Counted from the first letter of the stretch, positions 50,418 through 60,173 are shown. The stretch: 64,000 bases of DNA from Spongiivirga citrea (GCF_010671565.1 NZ_JAABOQ010000002.1:372001-436000); one strand, 5' to 3'. Program-made: numbers and translations. Notes: generated from the sequence alone by a model not told the origin.

Positions 50418-51662
50418 TTAAATGTTGCTTTTAATGATATCGATTACCCAATCTCTAAAAGAACTATCCCATTGCTGATACTCCTCGTAAAAACGTTCTT
50501 TTTGATACCAATATAAATGTAACGGATCTTTAGCCGATATTTCCGCCAATAACATCCAGATTAAATCTTGATGCTCTCCTGTTAATGAGGAATGCGGTTT
50601 CTGTAATGCATGGAAAAAGTCCTTGTCTACAAATGTATCGATCTTTAGTTCATTACTAATTTCTAATTTTTCAACATAGCGCTCAACACTTGCAAGCCTG
50701 GCCCTATTTTTATCTTCTATTTTGTTAAAATAACTTCTAAAAAGCATTTTATCCTTAAGAATATCTGATACAGGATGTTGCTTCTCTTCTAGTTCATGGA
50801 GCACTTCGTAGAACATGAATTTTTTAATACGTTGATAGCGGTCCGTCTTTATAGCCTCTTCTAAATCGTATACTAAGATAACATGCTCCTGAAGCTTTTG
50901 AACCAATTCTTTTTGATCTACATGATAAATCAATACCTCGTGATACGAATCCTTAATTGCTTTTTTATAGGCCTTCTTGTCTTTGAAAACGACTATTGAT
51001 GTAATAAAATCACGTAACACAAAAACACCACCAAAAGCTCTGGTGAAAAATGAACCCGATGTATATGTTAGCGGGGCTAATTGTAATTTTCTCGATCTCA
51101 GGTCACCATATTTCCTAGCCGAAGCCAAAATTTTCATATGTAGAGACTCATCGATAAAGTTGGTGTCTTCATTAAAAATTGACACAAGCTCTTCTTGCTC
51201 CTTTTGCGCCCGATCAAGATCATTTAGAATACGGAATCCGACTGTGATATCCTTATACTTTAAAATGTCTAAAGGCTCATAAAACGCATCAATATCTTGG
51301 TCAAGGTCAATACACAATGCGCCATCTCTTGTAATATCGCTTATATGATCGCCATAGGTTTTAAAAACCATTTTCATAATATTGCGATCAAACGTATGAA
51401 AAGGATAATAGACTGGCTTACCCCGTTGCTGCGGAGAAACTATAATTGCATGCGGATTGGCATCTCCATTATTTAGATAGCCAATATCTTCTTTCTCTTC
51501 GGCTATTTCTGGACTCCATCCAATGCCGTCTACCTGAAAGGTTTTCAACTTTGTAGGCTTAAAACCCAACCTCACAAGACATTGATTATAACGCGAAACC
51601 AACGCCCCCCCGATTGGGACTAATTCACTATGATATAAATTGGCTTCTATTAACTTTTCCAT
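50418..51662 (-). CDS. soluble protein of the AAA-linked cluster, unknown
   Basis: The 414-residue protein has no signal peptide or membrane helix. It reads as a mixed alpha/beta N-terminal half (NAHAIIVSPQQRGKPVYYPFH-type segment near 70-90) and a helical C-terminal half (YHVDQKELVQKLQEHVILVYDLEEAIK, FYEVLHELEEKQHPVSD). No catalytic motif is evident. It lies just past a hairpin repeat from the AAA gene and immediately upstream of membrane protein genes. Function unknown. Confidence 0.65.
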   Translation of the reverse strand: MEKLIEANLYHSELVPIGGALVSRYNQCLVRLGFKPTKLKTFQVDGIGWSPEIAEEKEDIGYLNNGDANPHAIIVSPQQRGKPVYYPFHTFDRNIMKMVFKTYGDHISDITRDGALCIDLDQDIDAFYEPLDILKYKDITVGFRILNDLDRAQKEQEELVSIFNEDTNFIDESLHMKILASARKYGDLRSRKLQLAPLTYTSGSFFTRAFGGVFVLRDFITSIVVFKDKKAYKKAIKDSYHEVLIYHVDQKELVQKLQEHVILVYDLEEAIKTDRYQRIKKFMFYEVLHELEEKQHPVSDILKDKMLFRSYFNKIEDKNRARLASVERYVEKLEISNELKIDTFVDKDFFHALQKPHSSLTGEHQDLIWMLLAEISAKDPLHLYWYQKERFYEEYQQWDSSFRDWVIDIIKSNI

Positions 51663-51728
51663 TGTTGCTTATTGGACGCTGATTTACCTATTTTGTTACT
51701 TATTGGAAGTTTTTTGCTAGTTAAACAA

Positions 51729-51852
51729 GTTCTCGATACAATTTTCTTCGTACCTCAGAAAATCACTCGAACTGACATTTGGTTTAATCTGATGTCAGTT
51801 CGAGTGGTTTTTGATTTGAACGGTAATGAAAAGCAAAAAATGTATTGAGAAC
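51729..51852. repeat. 124-bp imperfect hairpin repeat element
   Basis: The central arms CACTCGAACTGACAT and ATGTCAGTTCGAGTG (51764-51778, 51792-51806) are perfect 15-bp complements around a 13-nt loop. Outer arms GTTCTCGATACA and TGTATTGAGAAC (51729-51740, 51841-51852) pair with one mismatch, so the whole element is one long imperfect hairpin. It has the look of a REP/MITE-like dispersed repeat of Flavobacteriaceae. A partial copy is at 49839-49853. It splits the AAA-linked cluster and could end or slow transcription there. Confidence 0.75.
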
Positions 51853-51870
51853 CTTGCTTTCATCTTATAA

Positions 51871-53826
51871 TTATTCACTTTCAAATTGCTTTCTCGCTTC
51901 TAAATCAACATTAAGTTGCCCCAGACGACGCTCCACCTTTCGTTTAAAATCGGTATCAGCAATTGTCGCCATATTGTCGAGATAACGCACCACTTCTTGT
52001 CTTCTGATTTCAGAAAAGTCTAATCCTTTCATATTACTGCGCATAAGCTCTTGCAGCATATTGAATTTAGTTTCGTAATCCTTTCTGAAATATTTATCAG
52101 GATTTTCAAACCAATCATCTTCCAAATCAAAGTCGGTTAATCGCAATGAAATTGCACTCTGAATATTTCTTACATCCCTTGAAGAGAAAAACGGAAATAC
52201 TTTTTGAATTTCTTTGTACAAATGTGCAAAGAATTGATGTTCTGATGTTTTAAACTTCCCGCTTACTTCATCATAGATTTCAAGTACTCGGTCTTCCTTA
52301 GGCTTTTCCGCTGCATCCAAGATCTCGCCCATGTTTTTAGCTAAACCTTGCTTGCTTAAATATTCATATTCCGGACTTGTCATATTGACAAAATCGGGTA
52401 TTGTTTTATCCAACTTTCGCCACCACAAATAATCTTGATCTAAGAAATCGGTTGGTGTTTGTGCTCCATCGATCTTAAATCGGCCTTGAATACGAGAAAT
52501 TACTGCTTTATCTAACTGCTCCGGCAAATTGGTGAAAAGTCCAACAGAACTGTTACCATAATTAACGGCATAAGCCCCTTCCGTATATCTTAAAAACACC
52601 CCTATTACTTCTTTTACACCTGCTGAAACGCCTTGTTGTGTTCGTTCTTGTAAATTATTCTCTGCATCATCAATAGGCGCAAAAATAATTTTAGACGGAT
52701 CTTGTAGTGGCTTCATCCACTCCACCATTTTTTCAGCCGATCCTCCTTGAAAAGTAGATATCAAAGTATCCGGCATTGGGTGAAACAAAAATGGCATATC
52801 TAACTGCTCACAATAATCTTTTAATCGAGTAGCGATAGCAGCGATAAGCATACTTTTTCCCGTTCCTGGAATACCATATCCCATAAAAACTGGCATGAAT
52901 CCGCCCAGTTCTTGAAACGGATTTTTCTTAGCTGTAAAGTCATAACTAAGCATACGTTCTGTCAATCGGCGCGCAAAATGCTTCGCATCTCGGTTACCCA
53001 CAATATCTTCAAACTTCACTCGGTTGAACTCGACACTGCTTGCCGCACCAATAAAAACATTCTCCCAACCAGAAATGGCAAATTCGCTTTTTTCAAGTTT
53101 GTAAGTTCTATCTGTTATGGTCTCTGTGTATTCCAAAGAACCTTTTCGAAGTTGAATTTCATCAATTAGCGCTTCAAAATAAACCATTGTGAAATCGACC
53201 ACATCCTTCTCTGAAGTAATCATTTCTGGATGACTCAAATACTTGTCATAGTAATACAAAGCACAGGAAATTCCTTTTAAAGGCGAAGTCAAAGAAACTT
53301 CTGGTATACCAGCAAACTTATTTTTTATAATAGCCAGGTCATCGGATGCAGAACCATGTAACCTATCAATAATATAGTAGGACATTGAAAACAACATAAA
53401 AGCCGTCGATGTCTGCATTTTCGATTCATATTCTCTTCGACCAGCATTGTCTAATGAAGATTTCCGCTCAACTAATCCGGATAATCCTGAGGAATCGTAA
53501 TAGTTGTCTTTTATCCAAATACCAATCCCTATGCCCTCTTGTAGTTGATATAAAGTCTCGTTTAACTTTAACGGAATTGCAACAGAATCTGCCAACAATC
53601 GCTTTTTTAAAGCCAATATGGTTTTAGAAACGGATGTCACATCACTCGCGCCATTCCCTTTGGCTCTAGATAAATAGAGCAATATATTATCTTCTTTTTT
53701 ATCTTTTTCCTTATTGCGTGCACGACTGCCTTGCTCCCACTGTACACTTTTAATGTAAGAGGAGGCTTCATCACGAAGTACATCTAATTCGGACTGTTTT
53801 ATAGGAAAAGTGGTGTTGTGTTCCAT
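51871..53826 (-). CDS. classic-clade AAA ATPase
   Basis: The 651-residue protein has an N-terminal region of about 270 residues without recognised domain, then an AAA module: FEDIVGNRDAK (272-282), Walker A GIPGTGKS (318-325), a pore-loop-like STFQGGSAEKMVEW (357-370), a Walker B variant IIFAPIDDAEN (380-390; DD in place of DE), sensor-1 FTNLPEQLDKAV and an Arg-finger segment ISRIQGRF. These match the Vps4/katanin/p97 pattern, so the protein is probably a hexameric unfoldase or remodelling ATPase. It starts 10 nt after the preceding gene and ends just before the hairpin repeat. Confidence 0.85.
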   Translation of the reverse strand: MEHNTTFPIKQSELDVLRDEASSYIKSVQWEQGSRARNKEKDKKEDNILLYLSRAKGNGASDVTSVSKTILALKKRLLADSVAIPLKLNETLYQLQEGIGIGIWIKDNYYDSSGLSGLVERKSSLDNAGRREYESKMQTSTAFMLFSMSYYIIDRLHGSASDDLAIIKNKFAGIPEVSLTSPLKGISCALYYYDKYLSHPEMITSEKDVVDFTMVYFEALIDEIQLRKGSLEYTETITDRTYKLEKSEFAISGWENVFIGAASSVEFNRVKFEDIVGNRDAKHFARRLTERMLSYDFTAKKNPFQELGGFMPVFMGYGIPGTGKSMLIAAIATRLKDYCEQLDMPFLFHPMPDTLISTFQGGSAEKMVEWMKPLQDPSKIIFAPIDDAENNLQERTQQGVSAGVKEVIGVFLRYTEGAYAVNYGNSSVGLFTNLPEQLDKAVISRIQGRFKIDGAQTPTDFLDQDYLWWRKLDKTIPDFVNMTSPEYEYLSKQGLAKNMGEILDAAEKPKEDRVLEIYDEVSGKFKTSEHQFFAHLYKEIQKVFPFFSSRDVRNIQSAISLRLTDFDLEDDWFENPDKYFRKDYETKFNMLQELMRSNMKGLDFSEIRRQEVVRYLDNMATIADTDFKRKVERRLGQLNVDLEARKQFESE

Positions 53827-53836
53827 TAATTAGTGT

Positions 53837-54895
53837 TTAGTTGAGTTTTGGAAATTCCGTTAAATGAATCGGGGCTTTTTCAAGCTTGTCTATGAGTTCA
53901 GGAACTTCAGCATATAATAATTGTATGACCCGATGTGGGGCAAGTAAGTACTTTTTTGAGTTTACATCTCCCCAGCGCTGTATGGTTTGTTTTTTGAAAA
54001 ATCCACCTTCTTGAAAAATATCTTCTGATTCTATTTCATCAATAGTCAAACTAAGCGCATATGATTCAAGTGGAATTGTTTTATCAATTAGTCCTTGTAA
54101 TACGGTGTGCGTAATCTCATGTACATCCTTTGCAAAAACATTGTGTAGCGGGCCAAGATCAATTCGTTTTAATTTATAAGGATATACTTTTGGTAACTTC
54201 TTATCAATCGCATACGCCATGGTATCTAAGCTCATTTTTCTGTCAGCAGAGTTAGAGAGCACCTCATAGATCTCTTCTTTAAGTCCATCCTTATTCTTTT
54301 TGTCAACATCAAAATACATGAAACAAACGAAGGGTCGATTTAGGGATACATCATAAAAACTCCAGCTAACGATCATTCCAGGATCTTGTTTTACCTGAGA
54401 TGGTACTATCTTCCCTTGTACAAATCGGTTAAAAATATATCGTTGCTGGACTTTAGTATAATACACGATCGACGCTGCTTGATACAATTGACTTGGGCGA
54501 ACGTGTTTTTTCTCTCTTAACAGTCGATCTAAAAACGCTTCCTTTAATTCGTCAACACCCTTCAATTTTTCAGTATAATTCTCTTTTAAGGCAAGATCGT
54601 TATATAGATACCTAAACTCTAGATAATTAGGAAAACCACTTTCTGTAAGGTCAATTTTCATTGCATCTTCCTCATCATACATATATTTAATGCGCATGGC
54701 ATCAATAGAGTACAAAAGCACATCGCAAAACTGTTTTAAAAAAGTAGCTTCTTGCTCCGTACACAAATGATTACTACTAACCGCAGCAATGGTTTCTTTT
54801 AAAACAAAGTCCACCATCTTATGGTAAAAAACATATTGCTCCTTACTTTCTAAAGATGCAGCATCTAAGGCTGTAGTAATGTGATTTAAGGACAT
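53837..54895 (-). CDS. soluble protein next to the AAA ATPase, unknown
   Basis: The 352-residue protein has a helical N-terminal half (residues 1-150) with many acidic and aromatic residues, and a mixed C-terminal half with strands such as IVSWSFYDVSLNRPFVCFMYFD and a helix DVHEITHTVLQGLID. There is no signal peptide, membrane helix or known motif. It begins upstream of the ATPase gene with only 10 nt between them, so a direct partner role is likely. Confidence 0.65.
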   Translation of the reverse strand: MSLNHITTALDAASLESKEQYVFYHKMVDFVLKETIAAVSSNHLCTEQEATFLKQFCDVLLYSIDAMRIKYMYDEEDAMKIDLTESGFPNYLEFRYLYNDLALKENYTEKLKGVDELKEAFLDRLLREKKHVRPSQLYQAASIVYYTKVQQRYIFNRFVQGKIVPSQVKQDPGMIVSWSFYDVSLNRPFVCFMYFDVDKKNKDGLKEEIYEVLSNSADRKMSLDTMAYAIDKKLPKVYPYKLKRIDLGPLHNVFAKDVHEITHTVLQGLIDKTIPLESYALSLTIDEIESEDIFQEGGFFKKQTIQRWGDVNSKKYLLAPHRVIQLLYAEVPELIDKLEKAPIHLTEFPKLN

Positions 54896-54953
54896 GAAGA
54901 GATGCTTAAACGAGGTTTTAAGTTGAACAAATTGAGTTGAAATTGCCCAAACA

Positions 54954-54983
54954 GAGCGCAGTTGATAGGCCTCTACTACGCTC
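54954..54983. repeat. short GC-rich hairpin repeat
   Basis: GAGCGCAGT / ACTACGCTC (54954-54962, 54975-54983) form a 9-bp stem with one wobble. The sequence, including the following CGACCGGACA, resembles a second class of dispersed repeat seen in Flavobacteriaceae. It is much richer in GC than its surroundings. Confidence 0.5.
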
Positions 54984-55005
54984 GACCGGACATGTATTTA
55001 TGAAA

Positions 55006-56364
55006 TTATCCTAAAAGATCGTCTTCTTCCGGTTTTGGTGCGGGTGCAGAATCGTCTCCCCCGTCATCATTACCACCACCATCAGATGGCGCTGTAGGAT
55101 CGACAGCATAATACTCTTCGAATATTTCTTTCATGTCGATGCCATAACGATCGGCAAAGTTCTTTTGAATGTCGATATCTTTTGTTCTAATTTCTTGAAG
55201 TGATTCAGCATAACTGCTATAAATACCCTTCATCATTTTTTCGTGAACAGGAATGTTTTCCATCATATCCTGACGTGCTTTTGCGCTAGCTGTATGCATT
55301 GCAGCAAGTGTTTCGCCAATATGCTCGTCAGTTTTTACACCAAGATGTTCTAAGATGGCAGCAAATTCTTGATCAGTTCGTGCTTTTAATGCAATTACAT
55401 AACCATCGTAATATTTTAAACGCTCATCGGTATCACTTTTTAGTTTTGCACGATGTGTTTGCAAATTGCTTCTCAATGAGGTTAATACCTTAATAGTAAG
55501 ATTGTGTTTATGAACAAAACTATCCTTACTAGCTGCTAAAGTTGTGTAAGCGTTTTTAAGACCTTCTAGCTCCTCTACTTTCTGCTCTAAAGTGGTTACT
55601 TTTCCAATCGCCTCAGAATATTCTGTTGATTGCTTATCAGCAATTTCATCTAATTCTTGACGTGCCTGTTTTAATAACGCATATTGCTCTTCAAGTTTGT
55701 CTTCAACTTCTTTCTTTTTCTCTAAAGCTTTGGTGTGATTCTTACTTGCCTCAACGATAGCGTCCTTAAGGTTTTCTTCAACCTCTTTAATTTCCACTTC
55801 ACGATTTTTCAAACGAGTAACCGCCGCTTGACTCTTATAAGAAAGCTCGCTTAACAAGGTTTGAACATCCGCACTTTCAATGCGCTGCTGAAACATTTGC
55901 TTTGCCGTAATATCTGCATCAGCACGTGCTTTTTCAGCAATTTTCAGCTCTTCTTCGCGCTTTTTAATCTTGCTTTTTCGTCCCCATAGGTTATTCCACC
56001 AATTATCTTTAACCGCTTCAGCTTCGGCTAATTCAGCTTTAGCCTTTTCAAGTCGTTTTTGGGCATTATCAATAACTTTTTGCTCATCAGCATTTAGGCT
56101 AGAGAATTTTTCAAAAATAATTCCAACTTCATCCTGATAATCCGTTAAATCTTTGATTGCATCTATTAATGTAGAACGATCTTTTTCAGCCATATCTACT
56201 ACATTGTCAAGCGTAGCATTTAATATTTTTTGGCGTGTTTCGGGGTCCTGTTCTTGCGAAAGCTTAGACTTCATTTGGTCTATTGCTTTGCCCCAGTTCA
56301 CGTCAACTTTATCTTGTTTTGCAGAAGATGAATCAGTTTCTAGTAAGTCAAAATCGTCAGCCAT
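55006..56364 (-). CDS. long coiled-coil protein with acidic tail, first gene of the AAA-linked cluster
   Basis: The 452-residue protein is almost entirely helical: a charged head (1-110), a coiled coil with a Trp-rich break (VKDNWWNNLWGRKSK, about 118-133), a long heptad-rich region to about residue 280, and a second helical bundle to about 410. It ends in a Gly/Asp/Pro/Glu-rich tail (about 425-452) ending DDLLG. The architecture loosely recalls ESCRT-III/PspA-like or TelA-like proteins, but no family signature was confirmed. Paired with an AAA ATPase, the acidic tail could be its docking site; this is inference. Confidence 0.7.
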   Translation of the reverse strand: MADDFDLLETDSSSAKQDKVDVNWGKAIDQMKSKLSQEQDPETRQKILNATLDNVVDMAEKDRSTLIDAIKDLTDYQDEVGIIFEKFSSLNADEQKVIDNAQKRLEKAKAELAEAEAVKDNWWNNLWGRKSKIKKREEELKIAEKARADADITAKQMFQQRIESADVQTLLSELSYKSQAAVTRLKNREVEIKEVEENLKDAIVEASKNHTKALEKKKEVEDKLEEQYALLKQARQELDEIADKQSTEYSEAIGKVTTLEQKVEELEGLKNAYTTLAASKDSFVHKHNLTIKVLTSLRSNLQTHRAKLKSDTDERLKYYDGYVIALKARTDQEFAAILEHLGVKTDEHIGETLAAMHTASAKARQDMMENIPVHEKMMKGIYSSYAESLQEIRTKDIDIQKNFADRYGIDMKEIFEEYYAVDPTAPSDGGGNDDGGDDSAPAPKPEEDDLLG

Positions 56365-56614
56365 TGGTACGTTAGTTTTATAATACAGATTAATTTTGTT
56401 AAATATAGCTATATGCTGAATGTAAACAAATAGCTATCTATAAATATGTAGCTGAAAATTGAAAAATGTTACAGCATATCCCTAGATGATTTTACCTCTT
56501 TGGTTTTAGTCGGTAGAAACATGACAAGGAAACTACTTAATTAACAAAAAACTAAAATAATCTAGCTTCAAATTTCAAAGCGAAAATTGTACCTTGCCGG
56601 TTTTGAAAATTCCT
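56365..56614. other. divergent intergenic region upstream of uvrA
   Basis: This 250-bp gap carries two copies of the palindrome ATAGCTAT (56405-56412, 56430-56437), 25 bp apart, on the side of the coiled-coil gene. TACCTTGC (56590-56597) is one base off the -7 consensus for uvrA. No gene or RNA was seen. Confidence 0.4.
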
Positions 56615-59449
56615 ATGACCCATCAGATTGAAGAACAAATAGAAGTGCAAGGTGCACGTGTTCATAATCTCAAAAATATTGACGTTAACATCCCTAGAGA
56701 AAAGCTTGTTGTAATAACGGGTTTATCTGGTAGTGGCAAGTCATCTTTGGCATTTGACACCATTTATGCCGAGGGACAACGACGATATATAGAAACATTT
56801 TCAGCATACGCCCGACAATTTTTGGGCGGGTTAGAGCGTCCTGATGTTGATAAAATTGATGGATTAAGTCCAGTAATTGCCATTGAGCAAAAAACCACTA
56901 GTAAGAGCCCACGATCTACTGTTGGCACTATTACCGAGATATATGATTTCCTACGTTTGTTATTCGCAAGAGGTGCTGATGCCTATAGTTATCAAACCGG
57001 TGAGAAAATGGTTAGCTATAGCGATGAACAAATTAAGGAGTTAATCACCAAAGATTTTAAAGACAAAAAAGTAAGCATCCTTTCCCCTATTATTCGATCT
57101 CGAAAAGGGCACTATCGCGAGTTATTTGAAACAATTTCAAAACAAGGCTTTGTAAAAGTTCGTGTCGATGGCGAAATTGTTGATTTAGTGAAAGGAATGA
57201 AAGTCGATCGCTATAAAACGCACGAAATAGAAATCGTGATAGATCGACTTAAAGTTGGTGATAGCGATAGTGATGACAAACGCTTAACAGAAAGCATTAA
57301 AACAGCCATGTATCATGGTGATGATGTCTTAATGGTCATTGATAATGACACTAATAAAACTCGTTTTTTTAGTCGAAATTTAATGTGTCCTAGTAGTGGT
57401 ATTTCCTATCCAAACCCGGAGCCAAATACATTTTCATTCAACTCCCCTAAAGGCGCGTGTGCCATATGCAACGGACTGGGAACCGTAAACAAGGTAAACG
57501 TCAACAAGGTTTTACCCAATAAAAAAATATCGATTAATGCTGGTGGCATTGCTCCTCTAGGAGAATACAAAAACAGCTGGATGTTTAAACAGCTAGCATT
57601 AATAGCAGATCGCTATAAATTTAAGCTTACAGATCCTATTAATAAGATTCCGCCTGAGGCTATAGAAATGATTATGAATGGTGGAAACGAAAAATTCTCA
57701 GTTCAATCAAAAACACTTGGCGTTACTAGGGATTATAATATCGATTTTGAAGGAATTAATAACTTTATTAAAAGTCAATATGATGACAGCGGGTCTAGTT
57801 CGATAAGACGATGGGCTAAAGCCTATATGGATCAAATACAATGCGAAGAATGTGGTGGCTCTAGACTTAAAAAGGAATCACTTTTCTTTAAAGTAGACGG
57901 AAAAAGCATTTATGAATTAGTTAGTTTGGACATAGTTGATCTGGCTGATTGGTTTAAAAATCTAACAGATCGATTATCTAATACCCAACAAAAAATTGCA
58001 TCAGAAGTTGTTAAGGAGATTAATACTAGAATTAAATTTTTATTAGATGTAGGCTTAGATTATTTGACATTAAGCCGAAGCTCAAAGTCCCTTTCAGGAG
58101 GCGAAGCACAACGCATTCGACTAGCTACTCAAATAGGATCACAATTAGTAGGAGTCCTTTATATTTTAGATGAACCAAGCATTGGGCTGCATCAACGAGA
58201 TAATGAAAAATTAATAAATTCTTTAATATCTCTACGTGATATAGGCAACTCTGTAATTGTTGTAGAACACGATAAAGACATGATCATTAATTCAGACCAT
58301 GTTATAGACATAGGTCCTCATGCTGGTCGCCATGGTGGTGAGATCATAAGCGAGGGGACTCCAAAAGAGTTACTGGCATACCATACACTTACCGCAGCAT
58401 ATCTTAATGGCGAAAAAGAGATTGAAGTTCCTAAAAAACGTCGAAAAGGGAATGGCAAAAAAATTAGTTTAAAAGGCTGCACGGGAAATAATTTGAAGAA
58501 TGTATCTGTCGATTTCCCGTTAGGAAAGATGATAGGAGTTACAGGCGTTTCAGGAAGTGGGAAATCTACACTCATCAATGAGACCCTATATCCTATTTTA
58601 AACAATTACTATTTCAATGGCGTAAAAGAACCAATGCCCTATAAAAGTGTAAAAGGTTTAGACAATATTGATAAGGTCATTGCAATCGACCAGTCGCCTA
58701 TTGGAAGAACACCACGATCAAATCCTGCTACCTATACTGGTGTTTTTTCTGAAATACGGAATTTGTTTTCAAAAACACCCGAAGCAATGATTCGTGGCTA
58801 CAAACCTGGTCGTTTTAGTTTTAATGTAAAAACTGGTCGTTGTGAAACCTGTGAAGGCGGTGGATTAAAGGTTATAGAAATGAACTTTTTACCCGATGTC
58901 TATGTGGAATGTGAAACATGCAACGGTAAGCGTTTTAACCGCGAAACACTAGAAATTAGGTATAAGGGGAAATCTATTTCCGATGTCCTAAATATGACTA
59001 TTAACGAAGCAGTTGGCTTTTTTGAACATATACCAAAGATTTTCAGAAAAGTTAAGACCATTCAAGATGTAGGCCTTGGCTATATTACCTTAGGGCAACA
59101 ATCGACAACACTTTCAGGTGGAGAGGCACAACGAATTAAATTAGCCACTGAGCTTTCAAAGAAAGATACTGGTAATACATTTTATATATTAGACGAACCA
59201 ACTACGGGACTTCATTTTGAAGATATCAGAGTTCTAATGACAGTCTTAAATGAATTGGTCGATAAAGGCAACACCATATTAATCATAGAGCATAATTTAG
59301 ATGTGGTTAAAATGGTAGACCATGTTGTTGATATTGGTTATGAAGGTGGAAAAAATGGTGGAGAAGTAATCGTAACTGGAACACCAGAACAAGTATGTAA
59401 ACACGAAAAAAGCCATACGGCAAGATTTTTGATAAAAGAATTAAACTAA
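56615..59449 (+). CDS. uvrA: excinuclease ABC subunit A
   Basis: The protein has about 944 residues, normal for UvrA. It has two ABC ATPase halves: Walker A GLSGSGKSS and GVSGSGKST, and signature motifs LSGGEAQRIRLATQ and LSGGEAQRIKLATE. Zinc-finger cysteines are CAICNGLG, CEECGGSRL and CETCEGGG / CETCNGKRF. It recognises damaged DNA in nucleotide excision repair with UvrB. The ATG at 56615 is chosen over an upstream TTG at 56594. The LOG-family gene follows after 15 nt. Confidence 0.97.
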   Translation: MTHQIEEQIEVQGARVHNLKNIDVNIPREKLVVITGLSGSGKSSLAFDTIYAEGQRRYIETFSAYARQFLGGLERPDVDKIDGLSPVIAIEQKTTSKSPRSTVGTITEIYDFLRLLFARGADAYSYQTGEKMVSYSDEQIKELITKDFKDKKVSILSPIIRSRKGHYRELFETISKQGFVKVRVDGEIVDLVKGMKVDRYKTHEIEIVIDRLKVGDSDSDDKRLTESIKTAMYHGDDVLMVIDNDTNKTRFFSRNLMCPSSGISYPNPEPNTFSFNSPKGACAICNGLGTVNKVNVNKVLPNKKISINAGGIAPLGEYKNSWMFKQLALIADRYKFKLTDPINKIPPEAIEMIMNGGNEKFSVQSKTLGVTRDYNIDFEGINNFIKSQYDDSGSSSIRRWAKAYMDQIQCEECGGSRLKKESLFFKVDGKSIYELVSLDIVDLADWFKNLTDRLSNTQQKIASEVVKEINTRIKFLLDVGLDYLTLSRSSKSLSGGEAQRIRLATQIGSQLVGVLYILDEPSIGLHQRDNEKLINSLISLRDIGNSVIVVEHDKDMIINSDHVIDIGPHAGRHGGEIISEGTPKELLAYHTLTAAYLNGEKEIEVPKKRRKGNGKKISLKGCTGNNLKNVSVDFPLGKMIGVTGVSGSGKSTLINETLYPILNNYYFNGVKEPMPYKSVKGLDNIDKVIAIDQSPIGRTPRSNPATYTGVFSEIRNLFSKTPEAMIRGYKPGRFSFNVKTGRCETCEGGGLKVIEMNFLPDVYVECETCNGKRFNRETLEIRYKGKSISDVLNMTINEAVGFFEHIPKIFRKVKTIQDVGLGYITLGQQSTTLSGGEAQRIKLATELSKKDTGNTFYILDEPTTGLHFEDIRVLMTVLNELVDKGNTILIIEHNLDVVKMVDHVVDIGYEGGKNGGEVIVTGTPEQVCKHEKSHTARFLIKELN

Positions 59450-59464
59450 TTACAGCATATTAAT

Positions 59465-60154
59465 ATGAGAAGTGAACAACGTGCAAGAGGATGGAATGAA
59501 GTAAAAACAAATGATTCTTGGGCTATTTTTAAGATCATGGGTGAATTTGTAAATGGATTTGAAAAAATGAGTGCTATTGGTCCTTGTGTATCCATTTTTG
59601 GATCAGCAAGAACAAAAGAAGACAATAAGTATTATCAACTTGCACAAAGCATAGCGCATAAAATTGTTGATGCAGGCTATGGGGTTATTACAGGTGGAGG
59701 TCCTGGTATTATGGAAGCTGGTAATAAAGGAGCTCATATGGGTGGAGGAACATCGGTAGGTTTGAATATTGAACTTCCTTTTGAACAACATGACAATCCT
59801 TATATCGATAGCGATAAGAGTCTCGATTTTGACTATTTCTTCGTACGTAAGGTTATGTTCGTAAAATATTCACAAGGGTTCGTCGTAATGCCAGGAGGCT
59901 TTGGAACTCTGGATGAATTATTTGAAGCGATTACACTAATCCAAACAAACAAAATAGATAAGTTTCCTATTATTCTGGTAGGAACGGAGTTTTGGAAGGA
60001 CTTAATGGCATGGGTGAAAAGTACCTTACTTGCAAAGTTTGGCAACATTAGCGCAAAAGATCTTGATCTTATTCATTTAGTGGATACTGAAGACGAAGTT
60101 ATCGATGTGCTAAATGCCTTCTATAAAGAGGCAGATCTTAGCCCTAATTTCTAA
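59465..60154 (+). CDS. LOG-family Rossmann-fold protein (TIGR00730)
   Basis: The 229-residue protein has the LOG motifs PGGFGTLDELFE and GGGPGIMEAGNKGA and a CVSIFGSAR strand at about residue 40. The family includes cytokinin riboside 5'-monophosphate phosphoribohydrolases that cleave AMP or related nucleotides to base and ribose 5-phosphate. It lies 15 nt downstream of uvrA on the same strand. The specific substrate in this organism is not known. Confidence 0.9.
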   Translation: MRSEQRARGWNEVKTNDSWAIFKIMGEFVNGFEKMSAIGPCVSIFGSARTKEDNKYYQLAQSIAHKIVDAGYGVITGGGPGIMEAGNKGAHMGGGTSVGLNIELPFEQHDNPYIDSDKSLDFDYFFVRKVMFVKYSQGFVVMPGGFGTLDELFEAITLIQTNKIDKFPIILVGTEFWKDLMAWVKSTLLAKFGNISAKDLDLIHLVDTEDEVIDVLNAFYKEADLSPNF

Positions 60155-60173
60155 TCAAATTACACATTCTGAT

